In this document: positions 7,477 through 12,174 of the stretch, piece after piece
Numbering within the stretch: the stretch's first letter is position 1
How the letters are laid out: every line of letters begins with the position of its first letter
From: Desulfobacteraceae bacterium UBA2771
GTDB lineage: Bacteria > Desulfobacterota > Desulfobacteria > Desulfobacterales > Desulfosarcinaceae
Length of the DNA: 12,174 nt
Assembly (NCBI GenBank): GCA_002352605.1
Contig: DEIP01000101.1
Span: 1 to 12,174 of the forward strand
Direction of reading: 5' to 3'
Translations under genes and position numbers: made by a program
The notes under the pieces: generated by a model
The model's database searches: none
The model's input: only the letters and a program-made list of their open reading frames with translations
What the model was told of the DNA's origin: nothing

Positions 7477-7779
7477 GTGGAATCATCCCGGCAACATGCG
7501 AATTGCGCTGCCGGACCGGTTTGCCGTCTACGGATTTTAAGGAATTGGGCAAAAAGATCAGCTGCAACAGGTACCACGGATTATGTCATTTAACAAGTCG
7601 TATGTGATCGCGGACCCGCGAACCACCGGCGGGCAACCGGAGCATTACCGTTTCGATGATCGGCCCCTTGTTTTTAATGCTAAATCAGGCTATCTGAACT
7701 CCCCACGACACCATTCAATTCATTTGTGGTATTTTCTTATCGCCTTTGGGACAACCGGATTGTAAAAAGGGGGAAACCT
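7477..7779. other. Divergent intergenic region with both promoters expected
   Basis: About 300 bp lie between divergently transcribed genes, so promoters for both directions must lie here. No gene is visible. On the minus strand TAAAAT (7534-7539) is a fair -10, but its -35 match (CTGATC) is poor. On the plus strand TTGTTT followed 16 bases later by CTATCT near 7669-7696 is only a weak candidate. CGCGG-AC-CCGCG near 7610-7621 is a perfect 5-bp inverted repeat, and CGATGATCG near 7654 is a short palindrome. Either could be an operator, but neither is convincing alone. The ETF-QO Shine-Dalgarno, AAGGGGG, is at 7767-7773. Confidence 0.4.
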
Positions 7780-9453
7780 ATGACCACCCACGAAACCATA
7801 GAATTTGATGTTCTCTTTGTCGGCGGTGGACCCGCTAATCTGGCCGGTGCCATCCGGTTGATGCAACTGGCCGCAGAGAAAGGCCGGGAACTGGAAGTGG
7901 CGCTCATCGACAAGGGGGCTGCCATTGGTTCCCACGCCATCAGCGGGGCGGTGATGAACCCGGTGGCCATTGCCGAACTTTATCCGGACTATCGGCAGCA
8001 GGGATTTCCTGTAGAGCAGACCGTACGCGGCGACGGCTTCTTTTTCCTAACGAAAAAACGCAGTGTTAAAATACCGCTGGCGCCCCGCCAAATGCACAAC
8101 ATCGGCTTTCCCATCGTCAGCCTCGCCAAGGTATGCCGCTGGCTGGGGGAGCAGGCCGAGGCCCTGGGCATCAATCTCTTTCCCGGGTTCGACGGGAAAA
8201 AAATCCTGCTGGCCGATGACGGCATTACCGTGACGGGCGTGCGCACCGGTGATAAGGGATTGGACAAGGACGGCAAACCCAAGCCCAATTTCGAACCGGG
8301 CATCGATCTGCTGGCCAAGGTCACGGTACTCGGAGAAGGCGCCCGGGGCAGCCTCATGAAAGAACTGGCAGGCAAATTGTCCATCCGTTCGGGCCGACTG
8401 CCCGAATTGTTCGAAACGGGTATCAAGGAAGTCATTCAACTGCCGGAAAACCACTTTTTCAGCGACTGCGCCTTCAACGACATTCATACCATGGGCTTCC
8501 CCCTGGATCCGGATACGCCCGGCGGCGGGTTCGTCTATGAGATGGCCGACAACCGGATTGCACTGGGCTTTCTGCTCGCTCTGGGATACGAAAATCCGGC
8601 CCTGGACCTTTACGACACGTTCATGCGGTTCAAGCGCCACCCGATGATCCAAAACATCATCCGGGGCGGCAAGGTGGTTGAACAGGGCGCGCGCGCCGTA
8701 TCCACCGGCGGCTGGTTCAGCATGCCGCACCTGGCCGTGGATGGTGCCCTGTTCACGGGAAACGGCGCCGCCATACACAATACGCCGGCCATCAAAGGCA
8801 TCCATCTGGCAATCAAATCGGGTATGCTGGCCGCCGAAACCATCATGGACGCCCTGGTGGCCGGAAACACCGGACGCCACACCCTGATGGGCTACAGCCG
8901 ACGGATAGAAGCCAGTTGGGCCGGTACGGAGCTTCGGGAGGGTCGCAACTTCGCCCAGGCCCTGGCCAAGAAAGGACCGATCAAATGGATCCACCTGGCC
9001 GCCCAGTACATCTCCAAGGGCAAAGGCCTTGTCGACCGTTTGCCGTCGGCAGACGATGCCACCACGTTAAAACCCCTGCAGCCGGAGGCCCAAACCTTTT
9101 CAGTAGAAACGGAAAAGCCGGTCACGGACGATCCGACCATGGTAGACAAGCTTACCGGTGTATACCTGTCCGGGACCCTACACCGGGAAGACCAACCCAG
9201 CCATCTCCTCATTCATGACCGGCGGGTGTGCGTGGAGAAATGTTATCCGAACTATGGATGCCCCTGCACACGATTTTGCCCGGGCGATGTTTACGAAATG
9301 GAAACCCGTAAAGACGGCGGCGGCATTAATGGCATCAAGTTGAATTTTACCAACTGCCTGCACTGTAAGACCTGTGACATCAAGGACCCCTTCAACAACA
9401 TCACGTGGACTTGTCCGGAGGGCGGGGAAGGACCGAACTACAAACAGGCCTGA
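7780..9453 (+). CDS. Electron transfer flavoprotein:quinone oxidoreductase (ETF-QO)
   Basis: Monotopic inner-membrane flavoprotein with an iron-sulfur cluster. It oxidises reduced ETF and reduces the membrane quinone pool, connecting acyl-CoA and amino-acid dehydrogenases to respiration. With the ATG at 7780 it has 557 residues, normal for the family. The start is supported by AAGGGGG at 7767-7773, six bases upstream. The FAD-binding GGGPANLAGAIRL begins at residue 15, and SHAISGAVMNP (51-61) matches the conserved SGA-x-x-x-P region. The C-terminal ferredoxin-like part has the four expected 4Fe-4S ligands: Cys500 (RFCPGDVYE), Cys526, Cys529 and Cys532 (NCLHCKTCDIKDP). Beyond these it has Cys484, Cys488, Cys494, Cys496 and Cys545. 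No etfA or etfB is in the window. The next gene downstream starts 122 bp later on the same strand. Confidence 0.95.
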   Translation: MTTHETIEFDVLFVGGGPANLAGAIRLMQLAAEKGRELEVALIDKGAAIGSHAISGAVMNPVAIAELYPDYRQQGFPVEQTVRGDGFFFLTKKRSVKIPLAPRQMHNIGFPIVSLAKVCRWLGEQAEALGINLFPGFDGKKILLADDGITVTGVRTGDKGLDKDGKPKPNFEPGIDLLAKVTVLGEGARGSLMKELAGKLSIRSGRLPELFETGIKEVIQLPENHFFSDCAFNDIHTMGFPLDPDTPGGGFVYEMADNRIALGFLLALGYENPALDLYDTFMRFKRHPMIQNIIRGGKVVEQGARAVSTGGWFSMPHLAVDGALFTGNGAAIHNTPAIKGIHLAIKSGMLAAETIMDALVAGNTGRHTLMGYSRRIEASWAGTELREGRNFAQALAKKGPIKWIHLAAQYISKGKGLVDRLPSADDATTLKPLQPEAQTFSVETEKPVTDDPTMVDKLTGVYLSGTLHREDQPSHLLIHDRRVCVEKCYPNYGCPCTRFCPGDVYEMETRKDGGGINGIKLNFTNCLHCKTCDIKDPFNNITWTCPEGGEGPNYKQA

Positions 9454-9575
9454 CCGGTTCGGGCCACCCCAAAAGGAGAACACCGGGCCAACGGCTTCTC
9501 ATATGATGGGATGGGCATTTCAAGCCGCCTGAGAAGCGATCTGCCGATATCCTTATATGAGAAAAAGATTGCCCA

Positions 9576-11717
9576 ATGAAAAAATACTCATCTAAACTGC
9601 TTCTCGTTATGGTCCTGATTGTCGTAGCGGTGTCCTTTTTCATGTTTGATCTGGAAAAGTATTTTACCCTGGACACTCTTAAAGAACATCAACAGACGTT
9701 TGAACGCTATTATCAACAGCATGCGGGACTGACAATTTCACTGTATTTTCTCGCTTATGTTGTCATGGCCGCACTTTCATTGCCGGGTGCCGCAGTGATG
9801 ACACTCGCCGGTGGCACTCTTTTCGGAGTCGGCACAGGTACCGTTGTCGTCAGCTTCGCGTCCTCAATTGGTGCCACATCAGCGTTCCTTGTCTCGCGGT
9901 TTCTGCTCCGCGACAGCGTGCAAAGTAAATTCGGAAAAAAATTAGGCGCTATTAACGAAGGTGTTCGCAAGGATGGCGCATTTTACCTTTTTACCCTTCG
10001 CCTGGTACCAATATTTCCGTTTTTTGTCATTAACCTGATCATGGGGCTGACCGCCATTCGAGTGTTTGTTTTTTACATCGTCAGTCAGCTGGGAATGCTG
10101 CCGGGTACCCTGGTGTACGTGAACGCCGGGACGCAACTGGCCAAGATCGCGTCACTCCAGGATATTTTGTCTCCGGCACTGATTTTCTCTTTCGTGCTGC
10201 TGGGCGTATTCCCTTTAATTGCCAAGGCATTTGTTTCTCTTGTCAAAGGGCGGCGCATATATGCCAAATGGTCGACGCCTAAAAAATTCGATTACAACAT
10301 GGTGGTCATCGGCGCCGGTTCCGCAGGTCTGGTGGCTTCATACATAGGCGCTGCCCTTAAAGCCAAGGTGGCGCTCATCGAAAAACACAAGATGGGGGGC
10401 GACTGCCTGAATACCGGCTGTGTACCGAGTAAAGCCCTGATCCGTTCGGCAAAAATGCTGGCCTATGCCAAACGGGCACAAGAATTTGGATTTCACTCAG
10501 GAAGGATCGACTATGCTTTTACCGATGTCATGGAGCGGGTCCAGCGCGTTATCAGGAAGGTTGAACCCCACGACAGCGTCGAGCGATACACGGGTCTGGG
10601 CGTTGAGGTTATCCAGGGAGAAGCCAGGATTACGTCTCCATTTACCGTTGAGGTGAATGGCCGCAGGCTGACCACACGAAATATCGTCGTGGCCACCGGC
10701 GCACGACCGTTTGTACCGCCGATTCCGGGGCTGGACCGAGTCGCGTACCTGACCTCGGACAATGTTTGGGAAATGCGTAAATTGCCATCGCGGCTGGTGG
10801 TTTTGGGCGGCGGTCCCATAGGCTGTGAGCTGACCCAAACCTTTTCCCGCCTGGGTTCCCGCGTCAGCCAGGTCGAGATGATGCCGCGCATCATGCTGCG
10901 GGAGGATGAAGACGTCTCCGACACGATCCACAAAAAATTTGAAGATGAAGGGGTTCGCGTGCTCACCGGGCACAAAGCCAAAGGAATCCGTGTTGACGGA
11001 GAAAACAAAATTCTGGTCTGCGAGAACGCGTCCGGTGAAATAGAAATCGGGTTCGACGAAATCCTGGTAGCCGTCGGCCGGGCGGCCAATGCCAAGGGCT
11101 TCGGCCTGGAGGAATTGGGTGTAACGCTGCGACCCAACGGGACCATAGAGACCGACGGGTTACTACAAACCAATTTCCCGAATATTTACTGCAGTGGCGA
11201 TGTGGCCGGCCCCTACCAGTTCACCCACACGGCGGCTCATCAATCCTGGTATGCTTCCGTCAATGCGCTGTTCGGCAAATTTAAAAGGTTTTCCGTCGAT
11301 TACAGGGTCATCCCATGGGCTACCTTCACCGACCCTGAGGTGGCCCGGGTGGGACTTAACATCCAGGAGGCCAAAGAAAAGAACATCCCTTACGAATTCA
11401 CCGACTACGGTATTGACGATTTGGATCGTGCCATTGCCGACAGCGAGGACCACGGTTTTGTCAGGGTTTTGACCAAACCGGGAACGGATAAAATCCTGGG
11501 CGTCACCATTGTCGGGGCGCATGCGGGTGATCTTATCGCCGAGTATGTCCTTGCCATGAAAAACAATCTTGGGTTGAATAAAATCCTGGGTACGATTCAT
11601 ATCTATCCCACACTGGCCGAAGCGAACAAGTATGCGGCTGGTGCATGGAAAAAGGCCCACGCTCCCGAAAAACTGCTCAATTGGATCGGCCGATATCATG
11701 CCTGGATGCGAGGATAA
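9576..11717 (+). CDS. Membrane VTT/TVP38-domain protein fused to a FAD disulfide oxidoreductase
   Basis: A 713-residue two-part protein. Residues 1-225 are a membrane domain of the TVP38/TMEM64 (VTT, SNARE-associated) family. It has a helix at 8-24, further segments near 52-110, the signature LRLVPIFPFFVINLIMG at 141-157, and a last segment at 200-222. Residues 238-713 are a class I pyridine-nucleotide-disulfide oxidoreductase. They show FAD-binding VIGAGSAG (244-251), the redox-active disulfide Cys277-LNTG-Cys282, the NAD(P) loop GGGPIG (411-416) with Glu434 suggesting NADH, and YCSGDVAG (538-545). The C-terminal HIYPTLAE (675-682) has Tyr677 where lipoamide dehydrogenases have the catalytic His. 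It is mercuric-reductase-like, but lacks an N-terminal HMA domain and the C-terminal cysteine pair, so mercury reduction is unlikely. This fusion type is known in other bacteria, and its substrate is unknown to me. The ATG at 9576 has only a weak Shine-Dalgarno. Confidence 0.93.
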   Translation: MKKYSSKLLLVMVLIVVAVSFFMFDLEKYFTLDTLKEHQQTFERYYQQHAGLTISLYFLAYVVMAALSLPGAAVMTLAGGTLFGVGTGTVVVSFASSIGATSAFLVSRFLLRDSVQSKFGKKLGAINEGVRKDGAFYLFTLRLVPIFPFFVINLIMGLTAIRVFVFYIVSQLGMLPGTLVYVNAGTQLAKIASLQDILSPALIFSFVLLGVFPLIAKAFVSLVKGRRIYAKWSTPKKFDYNMVVIGAGSAGLVASYIGAALKAKVALIEKHKMGGDCLNTGCVPSKALIRSAKMLAYAKRAQEFGFHSGRIDYAFTDVMERVQRVIRKVEPHDSVERYTGLGVEVIQGEARITSPFTVEVNGRRLTTRNIVVATGARPFVPPIPGLDRVAYLTSDNVWEMRKLPSRLVVLGGGPIGCELTQTFSRLGSRVSQVEMMPRIMLREDEDVSDTIHKKFEDEGVRVLTGHKAKGIRVDGENKILVCENASGEIEIGFDEILVAVGRAANAKGFGLEELGVTLRPNGTIETDGLLQTNFPNIYCSGDVAGPYQFTHTAAHQSWYASVNALFGKFKRFSVDYRVIPWATFTDPEVARVGLNIQEAKEKNIPYEFTDYGIDDLDRAIADSEDHGFVRVLTKPGTDKILGVTIVGAHAGDLIAEYVLAMKNNLGLNKILGTIHIYPTLAEANKYAAGAWKKAHAPEKLLNWIGRYHAWMRG

Positions 11718-12023
11718 AGAAACCAGTCCGTCTCCATTGGATTCGACCCAAATCAATTTGAATTTGGTATCGGTCAACATGCATTCAATCCACTGGATGA
11801 CACCCATTGGAAGCCCGGTTCAAAACCAAAAACTTCGCGAATGCGCGTTATCGGCGTGGCCGGAAATGGTGATGCGCATATCAGGGCCTAAAAAGGGCGG
11901 GTTGCTGGGAATTCAAGGTGTATTTTTTAAAAGATTGCTTCCCAAGGAAGCAATCGCAAGATACGCCCTGGTCCAAATGGCAAAAAGAATACCCGTCTAC
12001 CAAACTGATGAGATAAGCGGGTC
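11718..12023. other. Intergenic stretch without a convincing gene
   Basis: No terminator is obvious right after the fusion gene. One rightward frame stays open from ATG 11779 or 11797 through the window end, passing into the repeat at 12024. It has no Shine-Dalgarno and no recognisable family, so I do not call it a gene. ATGCGC (11841-11846) and GCGCAT (11874-11879) form a spaced inverted repeat. CCAAAT/ATTTGG at 11748-11767 is another short one. The notable structure is the hairpin at 11933-11955. Confidence 0.5.
11933..11955 (-). terminator. Perfect 10-bp hairpin, possible terminator for a leftward transcript
   Basis: GATTGCTTCC (11933-11942), loop CAA, GGAAGCAATC (11946-11955). Read leftwards it is followed by TTTTAAAAAATACACC. 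The T-run is short but leaves a leftward terminator possible, for transcription entering from beyond 12174. Read rightwards it is followed by GCAAG, so it would not stop the fusion-gene transcript by the classical mechanism. Outer arms GGTGTAT (11918-11924) and ATACGCC can extend the pairing with one G-T wobble. Confidence 0.4.
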
Positions 12024-12174
12024 CCTAAGGGTTCGCGCAAAAATAACTTCGCAGAATTGGCGCTCAGATTTGGTTCAGGTTTGGCTGATCCGAGAGAGCA
12101 AAACCACAGGAATAGCGAGCTATTTCGTGGGATTTGAGAGTGAGGTATCAGCCAAAGATGGGCTGAAGCTGAGA
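12024..12174 (-). repeat. Near-palindromic dispersed repeat, copy 2 (cut by the window end)
   Basis: It starts CCTAAGGGTTCGCGCAAAAA. It matches the reverse complement of copy 1 (254 down to 104) with 8 differences in 151 positions and no gaps, by eye. Four of the differences cluster just beyond the centre, in the part that would be the loop-proximal stem. It should end near 12212, outside the window. Its left flank (GATAAGCGGGT) shares nothing with either flank of copy 1, so the boundary at CCTAAGG is sharp. Confidence 0.85.

Noticed and set aside
9491..9536. CTTCTCA (9495) and TGAGAAG (9530), with competing CGGCTT/AAGCCG, between ETF-QO and the fusion gene, considered as an attenuator or terminator.
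   Set aside because: The loop is long, the stems are short, and there is no T-tract or upstream leader peptide. It is not distinguishable from chance.
9576..11717. Mercuric reductase (merA) as the name for the fusion gene.
   Set aside because: It lacks the HMA domain and the C-terminal cysteine pair needed for Hg(II), and there is no mer gene nearby. Only the general oxidoreductase fold is shared.
66..12174. The whole window as a composite transposon or defence island bounded by the inverted repeats.
   Set aside because: The enclosed genes are core metabolism with uniform-looking codon use, no transposase, recombinase or defence gene is present, and no target duplication is visible.

Overview
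The window looks like a chromosomal segment from a Gram-negative anaerobe or facultative anaerobe. The best guess is a member of the Desulfobacterota (former deltaproteobacteria). The reasons are a large conserved protein resembling the DUF6178 family, a GTP-type PEP carboxykinase of the divergent 650-residue kind, a bacterial ETF:quinone oxidoreductase and an AmpG-type muropeptide permease. The lineage is inferred from gene content and remembered family distributions, not from a marker gene. No rRNA, tRNA, CRISPR array, integrase, transposase or phage gene was seen.

Layout. Bases 1-322 hold no gene but contain a 189-bp near-palindromic repeat (66-254). Six genes then run leftwards. From upstream to downstream they are: a small secreted cysteine-containing protein (7461-6964), an HD-domain phosphohydrolase (6942-6181), rdgB/XTP-dITP pyrophosphatase (6107-5430), pckG (5446-3485, start overlapping the rdgB end), an intrinsic terminator (3412-3438), ampG (3378-2149) and the DUF6178-like protein (2071-323). 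A divergent intergenic region of about 320 bp (7462-7779) separates this block from two rightward genes: ETF:quinone oxidoreductase (7780-9453) and a 713-residue membrane protein fusing a VTT/TVP38 domain to a flavin disulfide oxidoreductase (9576-11717). From 11718 to the end there is no convincing gene. That stretch has a perfect 10-bp hairpin at 11933-11955 and a second copy of the repeat, inverted relative to the first and cut by the window edge (12024-12174).

How the genes fit together. The first four leftward genes are closely spaced and probably form one transcript ending at the 3412-3438 terminator. HD hydrolase and RdgB are plausible nucleotide or phosphate-ester housekeeping enzymes, and PckG links the TCA cycle to gluconeogenesis. 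AmpG returns cell-wall fragments to the cytoplasm. On the other strand, ETF-QO would pass electrons from fatty-acid or amino-acid oxidation (through ETF, not encoded here) into the quinone pool. The VTT-oxidoreductase fusion is a membrane-tethered flavoprotein of unknown substrate.

Most of the window is ordinary core metabolism. The least explained items are the palindromic repeat pair at the two edges, the fusion flavoprotein with Tyr at the usual catalytic His position, the extra cysteines in the ETF-QO ferredoxin-like tail, and the two uncharacterised proteins (DUF6178-like and the secreted four-cysteine protein).
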